This document shows positions 1 through 11,229 of a stretch of DNA of 64,000 nucleotides, in pieces. Positions within the stretch are counted from its first letter, which is position 1; each line of letters starts with the position of its first letter. Source of the DNA: Turritopsis dohrnii (lineage: Eukaryota > Cnidaria > Hydrozoa > Anthoathecata > Oceaniidae); assembly GCA_027922465.2 (NCBI GenBank), contig BQMF02000160.1, forward strand, positions 372,001 through 436,000, read 5' to 3'. A program made the position numbers and the translations under genes. The notes under the pieces are model-generated. The model ran no database searches. It was given only the letters and a program-made list of their open reading frames with translations, and was not told the DNA's origin.

Positions 1-148
1 CTTTTAGTTACAGTACATTACACACATACTATAATTTTTCCCTGGAGTCGCCCTCCTTCATAAAAAAACTTTTCATACAAAACATTTTTAATAATTACAC
101 ACATTCCAACAACTCAAGTTCAAATCAATTAATTCCACCAAAGTATTT

Positions 149-440
149 GAAGTATTCCATGTATCCATTTATTCCAACATGCACCCCTCCTCGGTGGTGT
201 CGTCATCAAAACAACGACCATCAATTTAAGGAACCTAAAGACTTATGGCCAATATTCATAAAATGTATCATTTAAAATGTATATTTTCATATTAAACGAA
301 GAATCCCATGCATCCATTCATTCCAATACTCACCACTCCTCCGTGGTGTCCTCATCAATTCAACGATCATCAAACTAAAGAATATTCCATTTGAATATCA
401 TTTAGATGCCATACAAAACATATGCAAACAGCAACGAACA
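149..440 (+). repeat. Two diverged tandem copies of a ~150-bp unit
   Basis: A unit starting near 149 (GAAGTATTCCATG, then CATTTATTCCAAC, CTCCTCGGTGGTGTC, CAACGACCATCAA) recurs from 299 (GAAGAATCCCATG, CATTCATTCCAA, CTCCTCCGTGGTGTC, CAACGATCATCAA). The spacing is about 150 bp and the copies are clearly diverged. The rest of 1-500 shows no gene I can support. Confidence 0.6.
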
Positions 441-601
441 CATAACCCTGAAGGAAGCATCCAAACGATACAACACTAACTCAAGCACCCTTTCTCCGTT
501 CACATCAAGAAATTTTTGAGAAACTTGACGGTGACGTTTTCTTCCCATTTCTCACTTGGCCCCTATACATACAAATGATCTTCTGGGACACACCAATATA
601 G

Positions 602-862
602 GACAAAAACACATTCAAACTAACACTTTTCACATACGGCAATGGATGTGCACCCTCCTTAATAATACGGCACTTTTATAGTTCCTACGCATACGAAAAA
701 AACAAAATCAACAAACGATATCACCAAATCAAATGGATATGCAATAACCTCTCCACAAAAAACGCACTATGGTACTATCATGCTATTTACAACGGAACAA
801 GCACCTACATAAACGGCACAATAAGAAGCATACAAAACGACAATGACTTCAACGAAATTTAA
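602..862 (+). pseudogene. Unidentified protein-coding remnant
   Basis: This frame is open for 86 codons after an in-frame TAG at 599 and ends in TAA at 860-862. It reads LTLFTYGNGCAPSLIIRHFY and later WYYHAIYNGTSTYINGT. The aromatic- and asparagine-rich but non-repetitive composition and the C-rich third positions look like real coding sequence, unlike the surrounding AT-rich DNA. No ATG opens it, so it is probably the 3' part of a broken gene. A second frame with similar CA-rich codon use, 919-1230, follows with its own ATG; I do not recognise it. The pair may be the eroded end of a large mobile element. No function is proposed. Confidence 0.3.
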
Positions 863-1299
863 TGAATATATTACAACACAAAACATTTAATAACACTCTT
901 TATCATATATAGATAAATATGGAAAACTCAAGTATGCAGATAGCTTCATCCACCAACATTCACCTTACATTCACAAAAACAAAGGTAGATGTAGACCCCA
1001 CACTGACGCTACTCCTCACGCTGATACATCCACCCAACAAATTTGAAAGCATGGACATCCGCCTCAAACAGCACAACACCCTGACAGTTATCAGGGAAAA
1101 TACAAATGCATGGTTCGCATCGCCACAACCAGAAAACACAACAAAACACATCAACATCAAAGAAAACATCCAATTGCCTACTATGTCCGCAAACCATCTA
1201 CTACCTACACCGTCCGCTAAACCACGTTGATTTCTACTTCCTACACCCACACCACCCACATCCCACCCATGGCAACCACCACAAACCCAGTATATGCCT

Positions 1300-2950
1300 C
1301 GGCAGTGTAAAACTCAATTTCTTTCAAGTGAAAATTGCTCAATTTTTTGTGTGAAAAAGATTATTTTTGTTTGGGAAAACTAATGTTCAGTAAGAGAAGT
1401 GATTCGGATGGCAGAAACTGAAAGAAGACGGCACTACATATTGATAATTTTTGCTGATTTGTTGTGTAAGTTCTTTTTAATTATGATTGTCTGTGTTCAT
1501 TGAAGTGTAAAAAAATAAACCGAAAGTACTTTGTTCAACCATAATGGATGCTATGCTACAAAAATAACTGGATGCTAGTAAGGAAGGTCGCACTGTGGAA
1601 ACAAATAGCTTTTTCCATTTTTTTCAAATGCAACTTTCGAATGAATTGTTGTTGCTATCAAAGAAGAGGGTTGTTCTTAGAGCAGACGTAAAACTGGCAT
1701 CTACAACACAACGTAATATAATTGCCAGAAATGTTTTTGCATTAGTTATTTGCGTTAAGGTGTCCATCTACGTAAGAATTTATTTTTTTGCATTGATCAT
1801 TTGCGTTAATGTTTTAGTGCATTGGTGTGCGTTGACTTTAGTATCTTGCTGTCATGTCTCAGAAAGATAGAAAAGAAAGGTATGTATGACAATGATGAAT
1901 AAGATTTTTGATTTATTATCGTCAAAGTAATTAGAATTGATGATAGCTTGATAAACATTAGCAGGGGTTGATAAAATTTATACTATGTTTATACATTGAC
2001 ATACAGAATAGTTTTTAGCATATGATATGTCAATTATTATTCAGCATATGTTACAAATCAAATAGGCCTTATGAAAATAAGTTCATGGAACAGAATTTTT
2101 ATTATCAATCTTGACACTCATTTTACACTCTTTCAGTAATATTTTTTCACCTATAATACACATGATTTGTCGACCCCTGATTAAGTATATGAGATGTTGT
2201 TCTGAACAAGACCTCTAGAATGTTCTACCTTAAGTGTATAAAATTTCGCATGGACTAAATTTCGCAGTTTTCGCGATTTTTGCCAAAAGAACTCGGCTGA
2301 CTGCGAAATTAATTCCACGCTAAATTGAATTTTAAAGAACTTATTTGTAAAAGTTTTTTTAAGGGGGAGAGTAAAACAGACATAATTTTCAAATATTCTT
2401 TCTCTGTTTACATGATAATCATGAAAAAGGCTAAAAAACAATTTTTAATCAATTTCTATTATATTATCTCCTTGATTATGTACTTTTCACTTTTTTTGAA
2501 TGTGTGAAAAATTTTCTAATTAGCGGATTGCTCGGCCTTTTTCTCTTCGTTTTGTTGATACTTCCCACATTTATAGCAATGTTTGTTGTCGATTTCGAGA
2601 CCGATTTCTTCATCTTTTGGCTCTATATAAAGAAGATGAGGATTAACCAATGAAGTTGAAAACAAGGGAAAAGACAGAAATGTTTTTGATTTTCATAAGT
2701 AAATGTTAAATATTACATAAATAGCTGTTTTGAGAAGAAAAGTAGGGCATCTTCCTCCAAGTTATGCTTTAAATTTGATTTTTTTTCAAAATTACTTTTT
2801 TTCGCTTGTCCGCGAAATTAAATCCACGCAAAATTTTCCAGGAAGGGCTTTAACTGCAAAATTAAATCCGAAATCAAAAATTTCGGTCGACAGCGAAATC
2901 AAATCCACGCAAAATTTTATCCACACAAAAAATTTTCTTCTTATTTTTTT
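1300..2950. other. Gene-free stretch with CGCGAAATT-type repeat fragments
   Basis: No coding region here is supported. At 2245-2320 and again at 2805-2930 there are clusters of short motifs around TTCGCGAAATT and AAATCCACGCAAAATTTT. The same vocabulary recurs near 10870, 26440 and 57430. They look like fragments of a dispersed repeat. Confidence 0.4.
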
Positions 2951-3191
2951 TCTTCTCTAAAAGATGGAATTCATGGAGACAACACAGGAGGGAAGTTTTT
3001 TCATTATCAGCTCACACCTCTTATCATGATGTTGAGAGTTCTAAGGATTCAAGTGAAGAAGGAGTGCTAATTACTGAAGAAAGGAGGCTAGTTTCATTGA
3101 GAAATAATTGCACACTGAGACCTGTCAATGAAATTTTAGCAATTTTTGGAATTTTCTATTCCATTCTATTCCAAGGGATTGTGGAACTCTT

Positions 3192-5138
3192 TTGAACACT
3201 AAAAGAGATATCAATTCAATTCCAATGGGCCTTGGTAACTATGTATATGTTGGAGTTGGAAACTGTATTAAGAAACTGTATGATTGCAGTGGTACTTTTG
3301 ATTTTCAATCAATTGATTTAGTTGTGAACATTGATGGCCTTCCTTTTTTCAAATCAAGTTCTATATCATGGCCAATTCTAATTCAATTTGGTCAGTTCCA
3401 GCTAATTGCAGCAGCCTTCTTTTGTGGACGTGTGAAACCACCTTTTGATATTTTTCTGAATGATTTTGTTTCTGAGATGTCAAACCTGATTCTAAATGGA
3501 GTCTTGTTAGGTCAACAACGATATCCTGTTAGAATGGTCTGCTTAACCTCAGATGCACCAGCTAGAGCCTATATCAAAGGAATTGTTCAACATAGTGGTT
3601 ATCATTCATGTGAACGTTGTACTCTCAGGGGAGTAAGTGTAAAGGGAAAAATTGTTTCTGACCAAGAAGAGGGATCTAATGATGTTTTGCAAGATGCAAC
3701 ATTCTGCTTGAAATGGGTACAGTCTTAAGGATGCAGAGGGCAAATGTCACCAAAACAGCGAGTCAGCGTTTTTAGAATTGCAAATTGACTTTATCAAAGA
3801 CTTTCCACTTGACTCCATGCATCTGGCATTTCTTGGAGTCACACGTCGAATTTTATATTATTTGAAAGGCTCATTCAGTAAAATAAATAAAGGTAAATTA
3901 TCAGCATCATTTTTGTCAGCCAACCAAGAAGTTTGTCAGAACTGGATCGATGGAAAGCAACAGAGTTTAAATCCTTTTTACTCTATTCTGGACCTGTCGT
4001 GTTGTGTGGATACCTTTCACCCTCTATGTGGAAACATTTTTTAAGTCTTTCTATCAGTATTCGATTGTTGAATGAAGAAGATGATATTAGCAGAAGACAA
4101 AATATAGAGCCAGCAAGACAAATGTTGCAGTATTTTGTGCACAATTCAAATGAACACTAGACGCCAAGGCGGCGTTGTTCGCCGCCCATGTTCAGCATGC
4201 GTTGACTTCACGAAAAATAAGATAAAGGAATTGGCAACCGAAAGTGTTCCCATGTTGTAGAGTTTGAAAAACTGATCAAAAAAATGTATGGGATCGTTCC
4301 GCTACGATCAACCGTTACAGAGATATCATTGTTCAAAGATTTTGATGACGTCACAGACCCCTCCCCAAAAAAATTAGACCCAAATTTTTTGTTACCCCAT
4401 CGCCTGTATCGCGGACCCCAAAAAACGTCAGTTATCCCTATTGGTTACGGAGATAATTTTCCCTAAACGTCACATTCGATTAGGGTCTCAATACAATGGT
4501 TTCACACTGACTTCGCGCACAAGAAGAGAAATAATTTATGTGTGATCTTACATTGCTGACTCTCTTTCGCAGTTCACATCTACCATTTTGCGTGACTTAC
4601 AAACAAACAAACAGACAGACAGACAGACAGAGAATCGGGTATTAATATATAGATTATGGTGAAACGTTTTGCATTTACAATGTTCATGGCCTTCATCTAC
4701 CAGATGATGTAATCCATTTCCAAGCACCTTTGATTAGATTTTCCTATTTCCAGTCACCTTCCGCAATTAAAAAGAAAATTGAGAGGAAAAAGTAATGCAC
4801 TAAGTCAAGTAGTAAAGCGTTCTGAGGAATTAGATGGTACCTACTACAGGAAAGTTCAGCCATCCATTAAAGTTGATTCTGGTCTGAAAAATTCTTGTTT
4901 TATGACGAAGTCAAGTGTTATTTTTGTCAAAAGTATTTGTCAAGATGGAGGTTTTTGGTGTGACTGTTTTAAGAAGTCTTCTTTGGTGTCTATCTTCAAT
5001 GTATTTGGTATTGATTCAAGACTTAGACATCTATTTGTTAAAGAAGTCCTTGAAAGCAAAGAAATGTATACAGAAGAGATGTTTCGAAAAAATGTGTTGT
5101 TATCCCATATCAAAGTGAATCCGTCACAATTCCTTTAA
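3192..5138 (+). pseudogene. EnSpm/CMC-type transposase, copy 1, broken
   Basis: The family is a DDE-type transposase that cuts and pastes EnSpm/CMC elements; the assignment is by recognition of family motifs, not by a search. The segments are 3192-3728 (VVNIDGLPFFKSSS, then a cysteine pair HSCERC), 3778-4044 (INKGKLSA; FPLDSMHLAFLGVTRRIL), 3933-4160 (KATEFKSFLLYSGPVV) and 4779-5138 (RGKSNALSQVVKR). They lie in different frames. The sequence continues at 4654 with YGETFCIYNVHGL, so a repeat at about 4157-4653 splits the gene. It aligns motif by motif with the copy at 8264-9474: NIDGLP, FPLDxMHL, WKATEF and YNVH are shared. Frameshifts and the insertion make it inactive. Confidence 0.7.
4157..4653 (+). 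repeat. Non-coding repeat inserted in the transposase (family R)
   Basis: The insertion interrupts the transposase between FVHNSNEH and YGETF. TAGA occurs at both edges and may be a target duplication. The interior includes AAAAAACGTCAGTTATCCC followed by TATTGGTTACGGAGAT, which recurs near 32440 and 44540. The 3' end has ACAAACAAACAGACAGACAG and then GGGTATTAATATATAG, a tail seen on many invertebrate retro-elements. No coding capacity is visible. A non-autonomous retroposon is my best guess. Confidence 0.5.
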
Positions 5139-5139
5139 T

Positions 5140-5750
5140 ATCGGATAACTATGGCGAAAACTAATTTTATTTTTATGGTTCTTTTTAATGTTATTTAGTT
5201 TATTAGGTTACAGTTCTCTTGGGGTTCCCATATTTTTTATCTCATATTTGGATAAACAATCCTTCATAGTTTTTTCTAATCTTTTTCTGCTTATTTTTAC
5301 TTTAAAGAGTGCATTTGTGTTAAATCCCTAAAAAAGCTTTAGGTGCTCATAGTGTATGAGCCTGTTGTGACCTTTTAATATGGGGTTTTAATGTTTTAAT
5401 GTTCAGCCAAATTTGTACCCTTTCATTAGCATATGCTTTGGTTGTTGGAAATAATACACAGTGTTTTCTCTAGGTTTTTTCTTTCAAAATTCACCATGTT
5501 GATAGATAACTTAGATTATACTAAACTATTTAATTATGTATTTTCAAAAGGTTATTCTTCTGTTATTCTCATTATATAGTTTGTCTATAAGGCACTGGTT
5601 AATTAGCTGTCAGTACCTCATTTAAATTTAGATTTCCATTTAATTCTCGCTCGCTCAATAATTTTAGCCCCCTCAATATTGTTTAAGAAATGACAGCCCT
5701 GAATTTCGAATGTTTAAATGGAATAAACTAATTTCAATAATAATATTTAA
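5140..5750. other. Gene-free stretch; repeat related to 54 kb at its end
   Basis: The stretch is AT-rich and I see no gene. Positions 5645-5698 (CTCGCTCGCTCAATAATTTT, then AGCCCCCTCAATATTG and GACAGCCCTGA) match the right end of the 259-bp element at 54132-54390. It is probably a solo fragment of the same MITE family. Confidence 0.45.
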
Positions 5751-5751
5751 G

Positions 5752-7892
5752 GAAAAGGCATATTCATTGGTGAAATTTTGGGAAAGTGGCAAGGTTGAGG
5801 AGGCAATGGTTCCCACAAAGTGGATCCACAAGGATTTGGCATATTGGTCCACCAGCATCAATGCTCTGCATGATCCGAAGGAGCGGACAATTAACCCCAA
5901 GTGGCCATCATATAAATTAAGGTTGTGGTCTCAGGCGGTAAACCGACTGGTATATTTTATCTTTATCCAACTTAACAACAATGATATTATAAAAATCTCT
6001 AAAGGCTATGTTTTTTTTTATGTTTTTATGTTTTTCTTTAGATGATTACGACTTATGTTGCAAGTACGTGCTTTCAATGACATCAGAAGACAGTAGCCCC
6101 GTCACAACGAAGAAGAAAGGTATGCAGCATTCTTGAAAATTATTTCCGGATTCTAAAACTATTCTTCGAAATGCAGCTACTCGAATATCACACATGAAGA
6201 GTCCCGTGATTAAAAAAAGAAGGCTCATCAGTGAATGTCTCAGTGACCTTGATGGCAACGATGACGATGAGAATAATGACGAAGACATGATTGAAGTTTC
6301 TGCTGGTAGCAGCACTCCAGTTTCGTATTTAATGGGTGCTGGAAAATTTACAAGGAAAGGTACGGTCAAAGATTTATATTTGTACTATCGAGATTTAACA
6401 TCATAAATTTAGAACTTCTCTTCCATCTCTTAGAGTCATCCAATATGATAACATCGTCTTTGCCTGGTGCATCATTTATGGAGGAAGCAAGAAGCAAAAA
6501 TGGTATACAATTGTCTTAAATAGTTCATGTACATAAAAATATAAAAAATCCTCTTCTCATTCCTTATAATTTCAAATATCCTTTATGTTTCATTCCAATC
6601 TGAATTTCATTATCATTTTAGCTGGCAAGGTAACAACACCTAATTAAAGCGATTTGCTGCAGATGAATAAAAACAAAAGTACGACTAATTTATTTTTCAA
6701 ATTTTCAAAAACATTATTAAAGTTATTGAAAGTAAAAAGTGCTTTAATTTTGATGAAAGCGCCAGTTCAGTGATCAATGGAGTTGATCAATTGAGCAATG
6801 ACTCACTTTATCATCGTTGACTTCTGTCTTATTTTAGTCCACTTTTGTCAAAAAGTTAAAAGTGCTTCGATTTCAATGAAATCTGACTAATAAGTGAATT
6901 ACATTGAATGGTTGCAGGTTAAGGTTAATTGAAAATGTTGACCATTTTCTGGCTCAAATTTAATATAAGTATAATATTGATATAATTATGAATTCAATAT
7001 ATATAATTATGAATTCATTTAGAGTCAGATAATCCAAAGAGTAAAAAAGGTATAAATGCTCTTATGATTGTATTGAAAGCACTTCTATTTTTAACAATGT
7101 AACTAAACAATTTAATGTTTGAATATTGTTATTTTATTTTAAGATGAAAATGAGGTTTCAACTACCATACGATATCAAAGTGGAGGAGATTCCTTCAAGG
7201 AATTACCAAAGTACGTATTTTATATTATAATCTATTTCATACTAAACTCTCAGATTTAGTCTCAGATCTCTTCATACAGTTTTTATCATGTATTTTATTT
7301 AATTCCTCACATGCCTTTCAATCGGAATCTTCTACGTCTTATTTGTTTACAAATTTTGTTTCTCTTAGAGTTCCAGTACATTTATGATGATGAAATTAAA
7401 AAAAGTTCAGGAAAACCAAGAGAGAATCTTGGCTCTTTTATCGCAAAATACGGAAACTGTTAGTGAAGAAATTCTTCGAGGAATTTGATACGACGGAAGA
7501 ATCGCTGGAAATCAGCAAAAATAGGCAAATAAAAGTAAGTTTATTTACTGAAATCGGGATCTTGAAGTTTCTGATTTAGACTTCTTAATTGAACATGTTA
7601 TATTGGTAAGATGTTTTGAATACAAAACAGAAATTCGCGAATCAACACTTGAAATAATTATGAAAAGTGTCTTAAGTCCTTATTAAGTTAATCGAGTTTT
7701 CTTCGATCAGAGAATCAATCTTTTTGTGATGATTAGAAAATTCTACTTGATTTCTTTTAGAGAACTCAAATCAAGAGAATTGGCGGCAAGGATGCACATG
7801 CCAGTGTACGCCTCGCACTCGATTCTTTATTCAAGAGGGAGGTGCAAGTTTTGTTTTCAAAAGACGGGGTGAAGAGAAAGAGGGCATTATAA
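5752..7892 (+). CDS. DUF4806-type accessory gene of EnSpm element, copy 1
   Basis: This is a multi-exon gene of the type carried next to EnSpm/CMC transposases; the function of DUF4806 proteins is unknown. The first recognisable exon is 5752-5937 (YSLVKFWESGKVEEAMVPTK, then a W-rich stretch) and ends at a GTAAAC donor. Further exons are likely at about 6042-6120, 6178-6360 (acidic, DDDENNDED), 7144-7211 (YQSGGDSFKELP, donor GTACG) and 7372-7490 (coiled coil, KVQENQERILALLSQ). The last, about 7761-7892, reads IKRIGGKDAHASVRLAL and ends RKRAL-stop. The final exon resembles the DUF4806 core and the first matches the gene at 11230. Exact exon joins are not verified, and an exon 1 with a start codon is not seen. 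A transposase copy begins about 60 bp downstream on the same strand. Confidence 0.55.
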
Positions 7893-7946
7893 GATTACTT
7901 GAATTAAACAACTATAGCAAACAGACCAATGAGAAAGCTATGATCT

Positions 7947-9474
7947 ATGATCAGTATTTGTAGTGAAAATGTTAATGATGAAGATGATGAATTTGTTTTT
8001 GATGGTAGTGATCGTGACTTTGACACAAGTTTATCTGGTAGTTCCTCAGAAATGTCACATATAGAGCTGTTAGATATGTGTACTGAGGAGGAAGAAAAAC
8101 AGACGTTACAGTCAGGATTAGCCAACTGGGTAGTAAAAAATGTAAATGACTGAAGTTACTAAGGACTGTAAATTATTCAAATAAATGTAGTGGTACTTAT
8201 GGGTATATTGGTATAGAAAATGGCATTAGAAAAGTTATAGGAGACTCGACCTGGAATGAAGTTATGGAATTGACAGTTAATATAGATGGCTTGCCATTAT
8301 CAAAATCATCTAAATCGCAATTATGGCCAATTCTTGGATCAATTGATGATTCCCATCATGTTTTTCCTATTGCTATTTTCCATTCTGATTCAAAGCCTTA
8401 TCCTCTTAATGAATATCTTGGTAGAGTTGTTTTTAATCATTTTGGGAATGAGCATAACAGAACAAATCAAGACTTTTATGCCCAAAAGTATTATCCATCA
8501 CATCAAAAGATTGAGTTATCTCCCCTTCTGTCTTTGAAGATTAATTTTATAAAACAATTCCCACTTGATTACATGCACCTTGTGTTACTTGGAGTGATGA
8601 AACGTATATTGACATTCCTCCTAAAAGGACCACCATTATGCCGCATATCGACAAGTCAATCAAAACAGATATCGGAACGTTTGCAATCATTTAATGGGAA
8701 GATCCCTTCAGAGTTTAATCGACAACCCCGCTCTCTAAATGAACTGCTTTATTGGAAAGCAACAGAGTTTAGGCAGTTCCTTCTGTATCATGGGCCTGTT
8801 GCAATGAAAGGAATCGTTTCGGAAGGTGTTTACAAACACTTTCTTGCTCTCCATGTTTCTATGTCTCTTTTGTTGCAAGAAGGCATAGAAAATAATAACA
8901 AATTGATTGATTATGGTGAAAGTTTATTGGTTTGGTTTGTCCAAAATTTTAAAGTCATTTATGGTGGCACATTTGCTGTTTATAATGTGCATTCCTTACT
9001 TCATATTGCTGATGATGTCAAATTTTTCATCTTTGCTCAATGAGCTCTCTGCTTTTAAATTTGAAAATTATATGCAATCTTTAAAGAAAGTTGTAAAGAA
9101 TGGGAATAATCCTGTTGCACAAATTTTGAAAAATGTAGATGCACTTGGTTATCACTCAAACAAGACCGGGAAACCGATTTTCAGGTGGTAAAGATAAAGA
9201 TTCATGCTTTCAATTGTGTAATGGTGATTTATGTGTCATACAGAGTGTTCTCCCAAACAACTTATTTCGATGTTGTATTTGGCGGTTCAATGGGTTGGAG
9301 TCAATTTATAATGAACCTGTGAATTCCAAATCAATAAACATTGTTTTTATAAGAGATTCTGATAAAAAACAAAGGGTTGCAGACTTGGAACATTCAGAAT
9401 TTCATGGAAAAATGATGATGCTTTCTCACAAAAGTAGAATAGCATGCTTTCCTTTACTGCGTGAACTGCATTAG
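7947..9474 (+). pseudogene. EnSpm/CMC-type transposase, copy 2, broken
   Basis: The longest open part is 8264-9043, with TVNIDGLPLSKSSKSQLWPI, FPLDYMHLVLLGVMKRIL, YWKATEFRQFLLYHGP and YNVHSLLHIADDV. These motifs mark the EnSpm/CMC transposase and repeat those of copy 1. An acidic N-terminal piece lies at 7947-8153 (DRDFDTSLSGSSSEMSHIE, LANWVV) in another frame; the segment that should join it to NIDGLP is mostly missing. The C-terminal part shifts frame at about 9043 and 9139 and runs to 9474. At least two frameshifts and an internal deletion make it a relic. It directly follows the DUF4806-type gene, as in complete elements. Confidence 0.7.
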
Positions 9475-9506
9475 ATAGAATAATATATTTATATAATCAC
9501 AATTAT

Positions 9507-10466
9507 CAGTCTTCTCCTTTTAAAAATACCATGCGTGCGGTAAAATGCACTCGTAAAATTTCCTACGCGTGCGATTCGTACCAGTGCGATCTGATATTTT
9601 ACGTGATTGGAAAATATACCTCCTTTTAATAACTTTGAAAACGAATAAGTAATATCATTGCGCAATATTCTTTGTTTGTTTCTAAGGATTATTAAGAAAC
9701 GAAAGGATTGAGTGATTTATAACTCCGAAAGTGAGATAGGATAACTTAATAAAAGTATGTTCTTAATTCGTAATATAATGAGGAGAAAAATTGGCACGAT
9801 ACATTTAGGAAAACCTTTTTTTTTTCTTTATTACTTTTTAAAACTTCTTCATAACTTTTACAACTAAAACATGTCCATCTCATTATCACTCTGGCTCTCA
9901 TCATCACTTATTCATATTCGTTATTTGACTCATCACTATTTTCATCTGTTGGTCCTGTTCTGTCATTTTCGTCAACGGCGATCTTCTTACGTTGACAATC
10001 ATTATCGTCGAGTTGAAGTTTCCTCTTTTTCTGCAAATGAATATCAACTGCACACTCGATAAGATCTGCTCGCTCGTAATCGGACCAAATAGAGTCGTCG
10101 CACTTGATATTCATTGCCATTTCAACAAAAACTTATTGAATGAAATGACTAGAAGACTTTACAATTTTCGTTCGATCAAACATGGCATGTCTTCGCAAGT
10201 CGAACAATAGGGCACGTGACGTTGAAGAAAAATGCATGAGAAAAAATATTGCACTCTGTAAATCATTTCTAAATAGAAACCGGGTGACTGTAATAAATTC
10301 TGCGGCATTTCTTGACTCGTTAAAATCATACGCTATGCCCACGAACAAAGGAGTTTTTCACACGGTGATGACAAATCGGCGCGTGCAATCAAATGTACGC
10401 CTAGGACTTTTTACGCGTGTGATAGCGCGTGCGCGTGCGATCGCACTCGTCAAAAGGAGAAGACTG
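9507..10466. mobile_element. 960-bp TIR element with CAG/CTG ends, family C, copy A
   Basis: The ends are CAGTCTTCTCCTTTT (9507) and its exact reverse complement (ending 10466). Both sides are flanked by AATTAT (9501-9506 and 10467-10472), so a 6-bp target duplication is visible. Both subterminal regions are full of GTGCGATC/GCGTGCG motifs. On the minus strand, open frames at 10348-10133 (starts MFVGIAYDFNESRNAAEF) and 10120-9908 (starts MAMNIKCDDSIWSDYERADL) could be pieces of one small protein. I do not recognise it. Compare 36956-39546. Confidence 0.75.
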
Positions 10467-10479
10467 AATTATAATTACC

Positions 10480-11105
10480 TTATAACATCTATATAATAAC
10501 TTTAATAATTCTTTTTTATTTTACAAATTTTCTAGATTTTACATGATACCTTAATGGAAGAAATTGTTTGCGAAAGAAATTTGTACAGAACTTTTTTTTG
10601 GAATTTATTTTTGCAGATTTCCCTCAAATCCTTTGGATATAAATGAAAGTCTCGTCTTTACAAAACGTTTGGAAAATGAAAAAGGGGATTGAAAAAGGAA
10701 AGATGTTGAGGTTATTGAATATCTAAGGACTTATTTGTTACTCCTCCTCAATACAAGCAGCTTTTAGATGCTATTCCATAAATCTACTCTTTCCAACTAA
10801 AGTTTGTAAACACCCAGGTACTAAATTAGGTGTTTCAGGACTTTCGATTTTACAATTTTATATTCTTGCATCCACAAAAATTAATTCCGCAAAATATGGC
10901 ATTTTTGGGTCATTTATCCGCAAAAATTCCGCAAACAATTTCTTCAGCAAACAATTTCTTCCCTTAAGGTATATATAATTATGTTTCTGCTAGTTTTAGC
11001 CACTCATTCAAAAGTTGTTAGTCTTACAGCTAAGAATAAAAATAGCTCAGTGGTTTATATACATAGTAAAATAGTCTTTTGCCTGAAAGAACAAGTCTTA
11101 AAGTG
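10480..11105. other. Gene-free stretch with CCGCAAA repeat
   Basis: No gene is seen. Positions 10876-10972 contain AATTCCGCAAA, CCGCAAACAATTTCTTC and GCAAACAATTTCTTCCCTTA followed by AGGTA. The same series recurs at 26444-26516, where it ends in TTCTTCCGTTAAGGTA. It is a dispersed repeat of unknown class. Confidence 0.45.
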
Positions 11106-11160
11106 CATCATATATACAAAAAATTAAATATGAAGTATTTAATTTTTTGTATATATGATG
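11106..11160. repeat. Perfect inverted repeat, 25-bp arms, 5-base loop
   Basis: The left arm 11106-11130 begins CATCATATATAC and ends TTAAATA. The right arm 11136-11160 is its exact reverse complement, and the loop is TGAAG. There are no mismatches, so it is either young or maintained. It lies 70 bp upstream of the first exon of the second DUF4806-type gene. Confidence 0.85.
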
Positions 11161-11229
11161 TATATAAATGCATTTTAGTGACTCTTTTAGCTATATTGTA
11201 AATAAGATTATTCATAGTATTTAAGTTTA

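Noticed and set aside
960..1259. Minus-strand 99-codon frame
   Set aside because: It is antisense to the CA-rich plus frames and is G/V-rich as a by-product; no independent support.
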